This document shows positions 29,685 to 38,486 of a stretch of 64,000 bases of DNA, one piece after another. Both the position numbers and the translations under genes were made by a program. The notes below the pieces were generated by a model that was not told the DNA's origin, did no database searches, and saw nothing but the letters and a program-made list of their open reading frames with translations. Position 1 is the stretch's first letter; the number at the start of each line of letters is the position of its first letter. Source of the stretch: Sphingopyxis sp. FD7 (lineage in GTDB: Bacteria; Pseudomonadota; Alphaproteobacteria; Sphingomonadales; Sphingomonadaceae); the NCBI RefSeq assembly GCF_003609835.1, contig NZ_AP017898.1, positions 186,001 through 250,000 of the forward strand. Direction: 5' to 3'.

Positions 29685-30641
29685 TCAGCTGCTCGCCGAT
29701 TTGCGCGTTTTTACGCCCTCCGCCCCGGCATCGTTCGCAGGCTGCGGCAGCCCGAAAAAGGCACGTCGCGCGATTTCGCCGGCCTTGCGCAGCGGGGCGA
29801 CATCGGCGGCGCGCACGGCCTGCCACGCGGCCTCTTCGTCGGGATCGAGCGTGCGTTCATAATCCTCGTCGCCGAACGCGCCTTCCTCGATGCCGGTGAA
29901 ATCGTCGGGCGGCGGGAAGTTGGTGCGCAGCTCGCCCGTCTCGGCGTCGGCCCAGACGGTCATCGCCGCGGCTTCCTCCTCGGGGGTCGGTTCGGCGTCG
30001 AGGTCGCTTTCGGAATCGGCGGAAAACAGCGCAACTTCATTCGCGATTCCACTATCGCGCCAGAGGCTCGCGAGCGGGTTGGCGCGATTGTCGCGCCCGG
30101 CCAGCCAGAGCGCGAGCGCGGCGCCGAGGCCGTCCGGAGCCTCGTCGGCATCCTTCGCGCCATCGCGCGCCGCCGCGGCGGCGTCGAACAGCGACAGAAA
30201 GCCCGGCCAGTCGCCCGCGATCACCTGCGCGAGCATTTCTTCACCCGCCCGCGCGCGCACCTCGACCATGCGGTCGAGCCGCGCGAGCATCGCGAGGCCG
30301 AGGCGGCTGTCGATGCGGCGGCGTTTGACGAAGCTGCGATCCTCCTCGCGCATCACCGTGCTCGTCTCGTCATGCCCCCAGATCGCGCGATCGAGCAGCT
30401 CGTCGACGAGCCGCCCCCGCGCGATCAGCACCGCCGCCGCGCAGCCGAGCCGGAACGCCGCGCCGTGCGGCCGCTGCTTGAGCTGATAGACGGCGGAGGG
30501 CGACATGCCGACCTTGGCCGCGGAAATCTTCACCGAGCCGTTGGTGGCGAAGGCTTCGAGAAAGTCGCGCTGGAGCCGCGGCGTCCAGTGGTAGCTGCCG
30601 GGGGCGGGGATCGCGGCGGGATCAAAAGCGGTGTCGTCCAT
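29685..30641 (-). CDS. Conserved hypothetical protein with N-terminal helix-turn-helix
   Basis: A 318-residue acidic protein. Residues 19-57 (TPRLQRDFLEAFATNGSVKISAAKVGMSPSAVYQLKQRP in register) form a helix-turn-helix like those of terminase small subunits or Nu1-type DNA binders. A middle helical region with SFVKRRRIDSRLGLAMLARLDRMVE follows. The C-terminal half is rich in Asp and Glu and probably disordered. I recognise it only as a type common in sphingomonads. AAGGACGAACCC precedes the ATG. No phage genes surround it, so a terminase role is unlikely; a nucleoid or regulatory role is a guess. Confidence 0.7.
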   Translation of the reverse strand: MDDTAFDPAAIPAPGSYHWTPRLQRDFLEAFATNGSVKISAAKVGMSPSAVYQLKQRPHGAAFRLGCAAAVLIARGRLVDELLDRAIWGHDETSTVMREEDRSFVKRRRIDSRLGLAMLARLDRMVEVRARAGEEMLAQVIAGDWPGFLSLFDAAAAARDGAKDADEAPDGLGAALALWLAGRDNRANPLASLWRDSGIANEVALFSADSESDLDAEPTPEEEAAAMTVWADAETGELRTNFPPPDDFTGIEEGAFGDEDYERTLDPDEEAAWQAVRAADVAPLRKAGEIARRAFFGLPQPANDAGAEGVKTRKSASS

Positions 30642-30766
30642 GGGTTCGTCCTTCGGGTTGGGTGAAACCGTCAGAATGAACCATATGGGTTAGATGTAGG
30701 AAAGGGGTTTTTGCGGCGGCGTTTCCTATATGGCAGCTGGCGACCGGTAGTTGCCCTCAACTTTAT

Positions 30767-30844
30767 CGTCATCCCGGCGCAGGCCGGGATCTCACCCTAT
30801 CGGTTTACCGCACCGGCGAGATCCCGGCCTGCGCCGGGATGACG
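30767..30844. repeat. REP-like palindrome, 78 bp (near-identical to 54895-54972)
   Basis: Ends CGTCATCCCGGCGCAGGCCG and CGGCCTGCGCCGGGATGACG, with the shared core CCCTATCGGTTTACCGCACC. It differs from the copy at 54895 at the paired positions C/G versus A/T in the arms and at one core base. The rest of 30642-30897 shows no gene or other signal. Confidence 0.85.
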
Positions 30845-30897
30845 GATAAGGGAAAGGCAGGAATCCACCCCAAAGCGGGCGAGCGCGGCGTCTGAAT

Positions 30898-31626
30898 CTA
30901 ATCCTTTTCACCCACCTCGATCAGCCCGTGCCCGACGCTCACCCGTTCGTCGAAGACGAAGCAGCTGCCGTGCCAGCGGCTTTCGGACGCGGGCACCTGG
31001 TCGAGATAGGCAAGGATGCCGCCTTTCAGGTGGACGACGTCCTCAATGCCTTCGCGGCGCAGGAAGGCGGTCGATTTTTCGCAGCGGATGCCGCCGGTGC
31101 AGAACATCGCGATTCGCTTGCCCGCGAAGCGCTCCGCATTGGCGCGCCACCAGTCGGGGAAGTCGCCGAAGCTTTGCGTGCCGGGATCGACCGCGCCCGC
31201 AAAACTGCCATAGCCGACCTCGAACGCATTGCGCGTGTCGATAAGCACGGTGTCCGGGTCATCGACGAGCGCATTCCAGTCGGCAGGGTCGACCGTGGGC
31301 GCGGCGTGGCGCGCGGGGTCGAGCCCCGGCACCTTCATCGTCACGATTTCCTTCTTCAGCCGCACTTTGAGCCGCCCGAAAGGCATCGCGGCGGCGGTCG
31401 AGTATTTGACGTCGAGCGCCGCGCAGCCGGGGAGCGCGCGGATATGGGCGATCACCGCGGCGATGCCGGAGTCGGGGCCGGCGATCGTGCCATTGATCCC
31501 TTCGCGCGCGAGGAGCAGCGTGCCCCTGATGGCTTCGGCGGCGCACAGGTCGAGCAGCGGCTGGCGCAGCGCGGCGGGGTCATCGAAGGAGGCGAAGCGA
31601 TAGAGGGCGGCGACAGTGACGGTCAT
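30898..31626 (-). CDS. trhO: tRNA uridine(34) hydroxylase TrhO (rhodanese family)
   Basis: A 242-residue cytosolic protein with an N-terminal acylphosphatase-like part (GTLLLAREGINGTIAG) and a rhodanese domain (VLIDTRNAFEVGYGSFAGAV) with Cys176 and Cys182 in FCTGGIRCEKS. TrhO makes 5-hydroxyuridine at the tRNA wobble position using prephenate-dependent or oxygen chemistry. It is shorter than the E. coli protein (about 350 residues) and ends after SCFVFDERVSVGHGL, as many alphaproteobacterial members do. I start at the ATG at 31626. Confidence 0.9.
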   Translation of the reverse strand: MTVTVAALYRFASFDDPAALRQPLLDLCAAEAIRGTLLLAREGINGTIAGPDSGIAAVIAHIRALPGCAALDVKYSTAAAMPFGRLKVRLKKEIVTMKVPGLDPARHAAPTVDPADWNALVDDPDTVLIDTRNAFEVGYGSFAGAVDPGTQSFGDFPDWWRANAERFAGKRIAMFCTGGIRCEKSTAFLRREGIEDVVHLKGGILAYLDQVPASESRWHGSCFVFDERVSVGHGLIEVGEKD

Positions 31627-31795
31627 GGCCCTGTCCCTAGACAAAAGCCGTGCCGAAGGAAATGTCGCCGCCCCCGCGATGCGACCGCGCCGACGATGCC
31701 GCTTTTTTGGGCAGCGAATTCGCTCGAATGCCCACCTCTTGGGCAGTGCCGCAATATCCTGTCGCAAAACTTGCAGAAAGCGCGCGATTCGCCAA

Positions 31796-31812
31796 TTGGC
31801 ACGGCTCTTGAT
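31796..31812 (+). promoter_or_regulatory. Candidate sigma-54 promoter of glnB
   Basis: TTGGCACGGCTCTTGAT matches the minus-24 TGGCAC and spacing of RpoN promoters, but the minus-12 is TTGA rather than TTGC. A TGGTGCA half-site resembling NtrC boxes follows at 31813. The remainder of the 299-bp region 31627-31925 shows nothing else. Confidence 0.4.
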
Positions 31813-31886
31813 TGGTGCAAGATGACGGGGCCTCGCAGCGACTCAGGGCTTGAGAACCGGACCAGGCTGGCCTGATCCGGCTTTGA

Positions 31887-32264
<378 letters not shown>

Positions 32265-32300
32265 GATATGGTCGCCTCCGTCCAGATAATATCCCTGTTT

Positions 32301-32316
32301 CCCCGCCTTCGCGGGG
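32301..32316. repeat. Short palindrome CCCCGC-CTTC-GCGGGG
   Basis: A 16-bp hairpin unit of the type at 353 and 59708, located between glnB and glnA. Confidence 0.5.
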
Positions 32317-32388
32317 ACACGCCGTAATTACCAGTTTCAGCCAGACCCCGGCACCAGCCGGTCATCATCGCAAGAAGGAAGTTAAATC

Positions 32389-33801
32389 ATGGCTACGAAG
32401 CCCAAGGACATCATCGCGCGGATCAAGGAAAACGACATCGAGTGGGTCGATCTGCGCTTCACCGACCCCAAGGGCAAGTGGCAGCATCTGACGATGTGCG
32501 CCGGGGTGATCGACGAGGACGCGCTCGAGGACGGGCTGATGTTCGATGGCTCGTCGATCGAGGGCTGGAAGGCGATCAACGAAAGCGACATGATCCTGAA
32601 GCCCGACCTCGACGCCGTCTATGACGATCCTTTCTCGGCGACGCCGATGCTGGTGATCTTCTGCGACATCGTCGAGCCGTCGACCGGCGAAGGCTATAGC
32701 CGCGACCCGCGCACGACCGCGAAGCGCGCCGAGGCCTATCTCGCGTCGAGCGGCATCGGCGACACCGCCTATGTCGGCCCCGAGGCCGAATTCTTCATGT
32801 TCGACGATGTCCGGTTCGAAAGCGGATACAACAAGTCGGGGTTCGAGATCGACGATATCGAGCTGCCGACCAATTCGGGCCGCAGCTATGAGGGCGGCAA
32901 CCTGGCGCACCGCCCGCGCGCCAAGGGCGGCTATTTCCCCGTTGCGCCGGTCGACAGCGCGGTCGACATCCGCGCCGAGATGGTCTCGACGATGCTCGAA
33001 ATGGGTCTGCCGTGCGACAAGCATCACCATGAGGTCGCCGCGGCGCAGCACGAGCTGGGCCTGACCTTCGGCACGCTGACGCAGACCGCCGACCGCATGC
33101 AGATCTATAAATATGTCGTGCACCAGGTCGCGCACGCCTATGGCAAGACCGCGACCTTCATGCCCAAGCCGATCAAGGACGATAACGGATCGGGGATGCA
33201 CACCCACATCTCGATCTGGGAAAAGGGCAAGCCGCTTTTTGCGGGCAATGGCTATGCCGGCCTTTCGGACATGTGCCTCTATTTCATCGGCGGCGTCATC
33301 AAGCACGCCAAGGCATTGAATGCCTTCACCAACCCGACGACGAACAGCTACAAGCGGCTCGTTCCGGGGTTTGAGGCGCCGGTGCTGCTCGCCTATTCGA
33401 GCCGCAACCGGTCGGCCTCGTGCCGCATTCCCTATGGTGCGGGCGCCAAGGCGAAGCGCGTCGAGTTCCGTTTCCCCGACGCGATGGCGAACCCCTATCT
33501 CTGCTATTCGGCGCTGCTGATGGCGGGGCTGGACGGCATCCAGAACAAGATCCACCCCGGCGAGGCGATGGACAAGAATCTCTATGATTTGCCGCCCGAA
33601 GAGCTGAGCGAAGTGCCGACCGTGTGCGGCTCGCTTCGCGAAGCGCTCGACAGCCTGATGGCCGACCACGACTTCCTCCTGAAGGGCGACGTGTTCAGCA
33701 AGGACCAGATCGAGGCCTATGTCGAGCTGAAGTGGAACGAAGTCTATCGCTTCGAGCAGACGCCGAGCCCGGTCGAGTTCGACATGTATTACAGCGCCTG
33801 A
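32389..33801 (+). CDS. glnA: Type I glutamine synthetase
   Basis: A 470-residue subunit of the dodecameric enzyme that makes glutamine from glutamate and ammonia. Beta-grasp domain DGSSIEGW, metal ligands in GPEAEFF and [14 protein letters not shown] site [14 protein letters not shown] and Arg of NRSASCRIP. The adenylylation tyrosine is Tyr399 in [10 protein letters not shown], so it should be regulated by GlnE. Normal length. A strong terminator follows. Confidence 0.98.
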   Translation: MATKPKDIIARIKENDIEWVDLRFTDPKGKWQHLTMCAGVIDEDALEDGLMFDGSSIEGWKAINESDMILKPDLDAVYDDPFSATPMLVIFCDIVEPSTGEGYSRDPRTTAKRAEAYLASSGIGDTAYVGPEAEFFMFDDVRFESGYNKSGFEIDDIELPTNSGRSYEGGNLAHRPRAKGGYFPVAPVDSAVDIRAEMVSTMLEMGLPCDKHHHEVAAAQHELGLTFGTLTQTADRMQIYKYVVHQVAHAYGKTATFMPKPIKDDNGSGMHTHISIWEKGKPLFAGNGYAGLSDMCLYFIGGVIKHAKALNAFTNPTTNSYKRLVPGFEAPVLLAYSSRNRSASCRIPYGAGAKAKRVEFRFPDAMANPYLCYSALLMAGLDGIQNKIHPGEAMDKNLYDLPPEELSEVPTVCGSLREALDSLMADHDFLLKGDVFSKDQIEAYVELKWNEVYRFEQTPSPVEFDMYYSA

Positions 33802-33830
33802 TCGGTACGCGGGTCAGCGACGCTGGCAAA

Positions 33831-33865
33831 GGGCGTCCGGTTCGGGGGAACCGGGCGCCCTTTTT
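33831..33865 (+). terminator. Rho-independent terminator of glnBA
   Basis: GGGCGTCCGGTTC-loop-GAACCGGGCGCCC followed by TTTTT (33861-33865), 30 bp after glnA. Confidence 0.93.
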
Positions 33866-33956
33866 GATGGTCGTTGACGTGGCAGGTAGTTGCGCGCGGC
33901 CCGCCGTCTGCGCCATGATGAGCCCGTCGAGGCGACAGGTGAAGGATATGGCGGTG

Positions 33957-34424
33957 ATGATGCGATTGGCGGCTCCGCTGCTGCTGTTCCTCGTCGCGGC
34001 GTGCGATTCATCGGTCGGTCCCGCCGCGACCAGGGCAACGCCCGCAGGCTATCGCGAGGCGGCGGCGGCGTTCGACGCGGCGATCGCGGCGAAGGACGAG
34101 GCGGCGTTGCGACGGCTGATCGCCGACGATTTCCTGTGGGTGCGCGGCAGCGGCGCGACGGGCGACAAGGCGGCGTTCATCGCCGCGCTCGCCGCGCCGT
34201 CGATCCGCATCGAACCCTTTGAGCCCGCCGAGCCGCGCTGGATCACCAGCAGCGACAGCGCGCTGCTCGCCGCGACCAACACGCTGCGCGGCGTCGCCGA
34301 GGGCGAGCCGTTCGTCGACCGGCACCGTTTTGCCGATCACTGGTTGTGGCGTGGCGACAAGTGGCAGCTCGTCTATGCGCAAGTCACTCGGGCGCCCGAA
34401 GCGGATGTTGGCGGGGCCGATTGA
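33957..34424 (+). CDS. NTF2-like (SnoaL/DUF4440) lipoprotein
   Basis: A 155-residue protein. A signal MMRLAAPLLLFLVAAC with lipobox Cys suggests an outer-membrane or periplasmic lipoprotein. The body resembles SnoaL-like NTF2 domains: YREAAAAFDAAIAAKDEAALRRLIADDFLWVRGSG ... HRFADHWLWRGDKWQLVYAQVT. Such domains act as small enzymes or ligand-binding pockets; the substrate is unknown. The start is uncertain; ATGs at 33915, 33948 and 33960 are also possible, and I chose the one with AAGGA at a suitable distance. Confidence 0.75.
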   Translation: MMRLAAPLLLFLVAACDSSVGPAATRATPAGYREAAAAFDAAIAAKDEAALRRLIADDFLWVRGSGATGDKAAFIAALAAPSIRIEPFEPAEPRWITSSDSALLAATNTLRGVAEGEPFVDRHRFADHWLWRGDKWQLVYAQVTRAPEADVGGAD

Positions 34425-34566
34425 GCAAACGCGGCGCCAAACAGCATCTGCGGGCCGTCGCGATCGCGCATAGGCTCGCCAGGCGCAGCGACAGCGGCGG
34501 AGACGCTTACGTCTTTGTTAAATAGTGCGGATTATCCCCTTGTCGGCTGTCCAAGGGGGCCCGACC

Positions 34567-35085
34567 ATGATTCGTAACCCGATTCTGATTGCCGCGCTGC
34601 TGGCTTCGGCCGCATGTGGCAAGGTCAACGAACTCACCAACCAGACCCGAACGGTGGCGGCGCCGCGCGAGGAGGTCTTTGCCAGGATGTTCGGCGACGG
34701 GAGCGCTTTCAGCGGCCTGCCGCTGGTGACCAATGGCGGTTCGACGCGGCTGTACGAACTTGTCGTGCAAAAGGGCGAGCCGGGTTTCGAGAAAATGGCG
34801 CCGAAACAGCGGCCCGACGCCTATAAGGTAAAAATTGCCGTCGCGATGGAAATCCCGCGCGAGGCGCACCTGATCTACAATGTCGACGATGGCGCGCTCC
34901 AGACGGGTCTCCGGTTCACCTTCGACGAGCTGACGCCCGACCGCACCCGCGTGACCTTTGCCGTCGACGATCTGACGGGCGCGGGATCGGACGGGCTGAC
35001 CGTCAACCGTTCGGCGCTGCACCGCGTCGCGCGCGATGCGCTGCGCCGTCTCGACGAGTTCGACGAGGCCGAGGCACCCGCCTGA
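34567..35085 (+). CDS. Predicted lipoprotein of unknown function
   Basis: A 172-residue predicted lipoprotein. The signal MIRNPILIAALLASAAC gives lipidated Cys17. The mature protein has alternating strands (TRLYELVVQKG, AYKVKIAVAMEIP, THVTFAVDDL-like segments) reminiscent of a SRPBCC or START-type barrel, but I cannot confirm the family. AAGGGGGCCCGACC precedes the ATG. It is probably a single gene; the next gene starts 107 bp downstream. Confidence 0.7.
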   Translation: MIRNPILIAALLASAACGKVNELTNQTRTVAAPREEVFARMFGDGSAFSGLPLVTNGGSTRLYELVVQKGEPGFEKMAPKQRPDAYKVKIAVAMEIPREAHLIYNVDDGALQTGLRFTFDELTPDRTRVTFAVDDLTGAGSDGLTVNRSALHRVARDALRRLDEFDEAEAPA

Positions 35086-35192
35086 CGCGGCCAGTCGACC
35101 CCGGCTATGGTAAATGGGGGGAGGTTGCGGCCTCGCTCCGGTGATGGCAGTTTCGCGCGCGGGTGGGCCCGATCGCGAAAGGCTGGTTGCCA

Positions 35193-36662
35193 ATGCCGAA
35201 GCATATATTCGCCGTCCTTTTGCCGCTGTTGTTGCTGGCTTCGTGCGGGGGCGGGGGCGGCGGCGATACGCCCCCGCCCGCGGCCAATGCCCCGCCCGCC
35301 TTCACCTCGCTCCAGACCGCCAGCGTTGTCGAGAATACGACCAGCGCCTATCAGGCGGCCGCCAGCGATCCCGACGGCGACGCGCTGACCTTCAGCATCG
35401 ACGGCGGCGCTGACGCGGCGCGTTTTGCGATCACGGGCGCGGGAGCGCTGCGGTTCAACGCCGCGCCCGATTTCGACCTGCCTGGAGATGCCGATACCGA
35501 CAATGTCTATGCGGTGGTGTTGCGCGTCAGCGACGGCCGGGCGAGCGTGACGCAGGCGGTCAACATCACCGTCACCAACAGCCGCGAAGGCATAGCGGTC
35601 GCGCGCGTTGGCACCGGGTTCAATCAGCCGCTTTACGTCGCGGCGATCCCCGGCGACGCCCGTGTCTATGTCGTCGAAAAGGGCGGCGACGTCTATCGCT
35701 TCGATCCTGCCGACGGCAGCCGGACGCGCGTGCTCGACATCACCGACATTTCGACCAGCGGCGAACGCGGGTTGCTCGGCCTCGCTCCCTATCCCGATCA
35801 TGCGGCATCGCAGCGGCTGTTCGCGGTCGCGACCGGCACGAACGGCAATGTCCAGGTGCGGCGCTATACGCTGGGCCGACCCGACAGTTCGACGAGCTAT
35901 GACCTGGTGCTGGACATTCCGCACCCCGGCTTCGACAATCATAACGGCGGCTGGATCGGTTTCGGCCCGGACGGCCATGTCTATGTCGCCGTCGGCGACG
36001 GCGGGGGCGGGGGTGACCCCAACAACAATGCGCAAAACCGCAATGTGCAGCTCGGCAAGATCCTGCGCTTTGCCGTCGGGGCGGGGGGCGACAGCTATGC
36101 CCCGGCGCCGGGCAACCCGTTCCTCTCGGGCGGGGGCGACCCCTATGTCTTTGCGTTCGGCCTGCGCAACCCGTTCCGTGCCTCCTTTTCGGGATCGACG
36201 CTGCTGATCGGCGATGTCGGGCAGAATGCGGTCGAGGAAATCGACATGGTGACGACGGCGCAGCCGGGGCGCAATTTCGGCTGGCGCTTTCTGGAGGGGA
36301 CGCAGCCCTTTTCGGGAACGGCGCCCGCCGGGCTGACGCCGCCCGTCGCCGAATATGGCCATGGCAGCGGGGCGCGGCAGGGGCGTTCGGTCACCGGCGG
36401 CTATGTCTATCGCGGGCCGGTCGCGTCGCTCGCGGGCCAATATGTCTTCGGCGATTTCGTGTCGGGCAATATCTGGACGGTGCCCTTTGCCGACCTTGTG
36501 GTCGGCCAGACCCTGCCCGCGTCGCGTTTCGCCGTCCGCAACGAGGATTTCGCGCCCGACACGGGGACGATCGGCAACATCGCCTCCTTTGGCGAGGACA
36601 GCGCGGGCAATCTTTTCATCGTCAGCATCGGCGGCGATATCTTCATGGTGCGGCCGGGCTGA
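35193..36662 (+). CDS. PQQ-dependent sugar dehydrogenase-like lipoprotein with cadherin-like domain
   Basis: A 489-residue lipoprotein. The signal MPKHIFAVLLPLLLLASC is followed by a Gly/Pro linker. Residues about 35-130 form a cadherin-like domain (SVVENTTSAYQAAASDPDGDALTFSI; FNAAPDFDLPGDADTDN). The rest is a soluble glucose dehydrogenase/HHIP-type six-bladed propeller: GERGLLGLAPYP, HNGGWIGFGPDGHVYVAVGDG, LGKILRF, FAFGLRNPFRASF, DVGQNAVEEID, GGYVYRG. Family members oxidise aldoses using PQQ in the periplasm, but several have lost that activity. No PQQ synthesis genes are in the window. The substrate is unassigned. Confidence 0.85.
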   Translation: MPKHIFAVLLPLLLLASCGGGGGGDTPPPAANAPPAFTSLQTASVVENTTSAYQAAASDPDGDALTFSIDGGADAARFAITGAGALRFNAAPDFDLPGDADTDNVYAVVLRVSDGRASVTQAVNITVTNSREGIAVARVGTGFNQPLYVAAIPGDARVYVVEKGGDVYRFDPADGSRTRVLDITDISTSGERGLLGLAPYPDHAASQRLFAVATGTNGNVQVRRYTLGRPDSSTSYDLVLDIPHPGFDNHNGGWIGFGPDGHVYVAVGDGGGGGDPNNNAQNRNVQLGKILRFAVGAGGDSYAPAPGNPFLSGGGDPYVFAFGLRNPFRASFSGSTLLIGDVGQNAVEEIDMVTTAQPGRNFGWRFLEGTQPFSGTAPAGLTPPVAEYGHGSGARQGRSVTGGYVYRGPVASLAGQYVFGDFVSGNIWTVPFADLVVGQTLPASRFAVRNEDFAPDTGTIGNIASFGEDSAGNLFIVSIGGDIFMVRPG

Positions 36663-36821
36663 CGCTTTGCGTCGGCCGCCGGTCACCGGCTGCCGCCTTG
36701 CCGCGCCTTCCGCCGGAAAAGCGGCGACCCGGCCCTTTTCGCGGTTGGCCACGCTTGATTCATCGGCCACAGTGGTTAGGTAGCAATCCGAGACCGATTC
36801 ACCGCCGATGGGAGACAGAAA

Positions 36822-38255
36822 ATGAGCACCGAAACGCATCTCAAGCAACATTATATCGGCGGCCGGTGGGTCGATTCGAAGGGCGGCAGGCTCCATGACG
36901 TCGTCAATCCCGCGACCGAGGAAGCGGCCTCGACCGTCGTGCTGGGCACCGCCGCCGACGTCGACGACGCGGTGGCCGCGGCGCGCGAGGCCTTCAAGAG
37001 CTTTTCGCAGACGACGCGCGAGGAACGGCTGGACCTTTTGAACCGCATCGTCGAGGAATATAAGAAGCGTGGGCCGGACCTCGCCAAATCGATGGCGGCC
37101 GAAATGGGCGCGCCGGTCAGCTTTGCGGGCACGGCGCAGGTCGGCGCCGGTATCGGCGGCTTCCTCGGCACGATCGCCGCGCTCAAGGATTTCAGCTTCA
37201 GCGAACAACATGGCGCGAACAAGGTCGTCTACGAACCGATCGGCGTCGTCGGCATGATCACCCCATGGAACTGGCCGCTCAACCAGATTGCGCTGAAGGT
37301 CGCGCCGGCGCTCGCCGCGGGCAACACGATGATCCTGAAACCGTCGGAGGAATGCCCCGGCAACGCCGTGATCTTTGCCGAGATTCTCGACGCCGCGGGC
37401 GTGCCGCCGGGCGTGTTCAATCTGGTCCAGGGCGACGGCCCGACCGTCGGCCACGCGATCAGCGCGCATCCGGGGATCGAGATGGTGAGCTTCACCGGAT
37501 CGACGCGCGCGGGCATCCTCGTCGCCAAGGCCGCCGCCGATACGGTGAAGCGCGTGCATCAGGAACTGGGCGGCAAGTCGCCGAACATCGTCCTGCCCGA
37601 CGCCGACCTGGAAACGGTGCTGCCGCCGACGGTGCAGGGCGTGCTCGTCAACACCGGGCAAAGCTGCATCGCGCCGACGCGCATCCTGGTCCAGAAGGAG
37701 CGCGAGGCCGAAGCGGTGGGCGTCATCAAGGCGATGTTCGATGGCACGCAAGTGGGCGATCCGATGAGCGAGGGCGGCCATATCGGCCCCGTCGTCAACA
37801 AGGCGCAGTTCGACAAGATCCAGGGGCTGATCCAGTCGGCGATCGACGAAGGCGCACGCCTCGAAACGGGCGGCACCGGCCTGCCGTCGAACGTCAATCG
37901 CGGCTATTATGTCAAGCCGACGGTCTTTTCGGGCGTCACGCCCAACATGCGGATCGCGAGGGAGGAGATTTTCGGGCCGGTCGCGACGGTCATGGCCTAT
38001 GACACGCTCGACGAGGCGGTCGAGATCGCCAACGACACCGAATATGGCCTGTCGGCGGTCGTGTCGGGCGACCCCGCAAAGGCCGCCGAAATCGCCCCGA
38101 AGCTGCGCGCCGGCATGGTCGCGGTGAACAGCTGGGGTCCGGGGCCGGGCGCGCCCTTCGGCGGTTACAAGGCATCGGGCAACGGCCGCGAAGGCGGGCT
38201 GTTCGGGCTGAAGGACTTTATGGAAGTGAAGGCGATCAGCGGGATTCCGGCTTAG
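36822..38255 (+). CDS. Aldehyde dehydrogenase family protein
   Basis: A 477-residue NAD(P)-dependent dehydrogenase. Catalytic Asn150 (TPWNWPLNQ), Glu248 (QELGGKSPNIV) and Cys282 (NTGQSCIAPTR) are all in place, and the nucleotide motif is FTGSTRAG. It oxidises an aldehyde to the acid; the substrate is not identifiable from sequence. Its best-known relatives act on aliphatic or aromatic aldehydes. A single gene, with a palindrome-rich element immediately after its stop. Confidence 0.93.
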   Translation: MSTETHLKQHYIGGRWVDSKGGRLHDVVNPATEEAASTVVLGTAADVDDAVAAAREAFKSFSQTTREERLDLLNRIVEEYKKRGPDLAKSMAAEMGAPVSFAGTAQVGAGIGGFLGTIAALKDFSFSEQHGANKVVYEPIGVVGMITPWNWPLNQIALKVAPALAAGNTMILKPSEECPGNAVIFAEILDAAGVPPGVFNLVQGDGPTVGHAISAHPGIEMVSFTGSTRAGILVAKAAADTVKRVHQELGGKSPNIVLPDADLETVLPPTVQGVLVNTGQSCIAPTRILVQKEREAEAVGVIKAMFDGTQVGDPMSEGGHIGPVVNKAQFDKIQGLIQSAIDEGARLETGGTGLPSNVNRGYYVKPTVFSGVTPNMRIAREEIFGPVATVMAYDTLDEAVEIANDTEYGLSAVVSGDPAKAAEIAPKLRAGMVAVNSWGPGPGAPFGGYKASGNGREGGLFGLKDFMEVKAISGIPA

Positions 38256-38265
38256 CTCGCTTACG

Positions 38266-38449
38266 CCCTCCCCTTCAGGGGAGGGTAGCGAGGCCTGGCT
38301 GCTTGCTGCCTAGTCGCAGCGGGTGGGGGCCAGCGGCCTTGCAGAAGGCCGCTGGCCCCCACCCCAACCCAGTGTCGGGTAAACCGTCCCCCGGACGGTT
38401 CAGGTCATGCCGGGGGCATGACCGACCTGACACTCCTGAAGGGGAGGGG
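38266..38449. repeat. Multi-hairpin nested inverted-repeat element
   Basis: Outer arms CCCTCCCCTTCAGG (38266-38279) and CCTGAAGGGGAGGG (38435-38448) enclose a perfect 16-bp-arm hairpin (GTGGGGGCCAGCGGCC, 38323-38338, with 38347-38362). They also enclose AACCGTCC/GGACGGTT and GTCATGC/GCATGAC hairpins. It lies between the aldehyde dehydrogenase and argJ. Confidence 0.85.
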
Positions 38450-38486
38450 CTTTTGATTCTTGCCCGCACCCGCTATGCGCCCCGGC

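Noticed and set aside
29685..30641. Remnant prophage around the terminase-like HTH protein
   Set aside because: No integrase, portal, capsid or attachment repeats nearby; the adjacent tRNA-Gln gene about 2 kb away has no duplicated 3' end that I can see.
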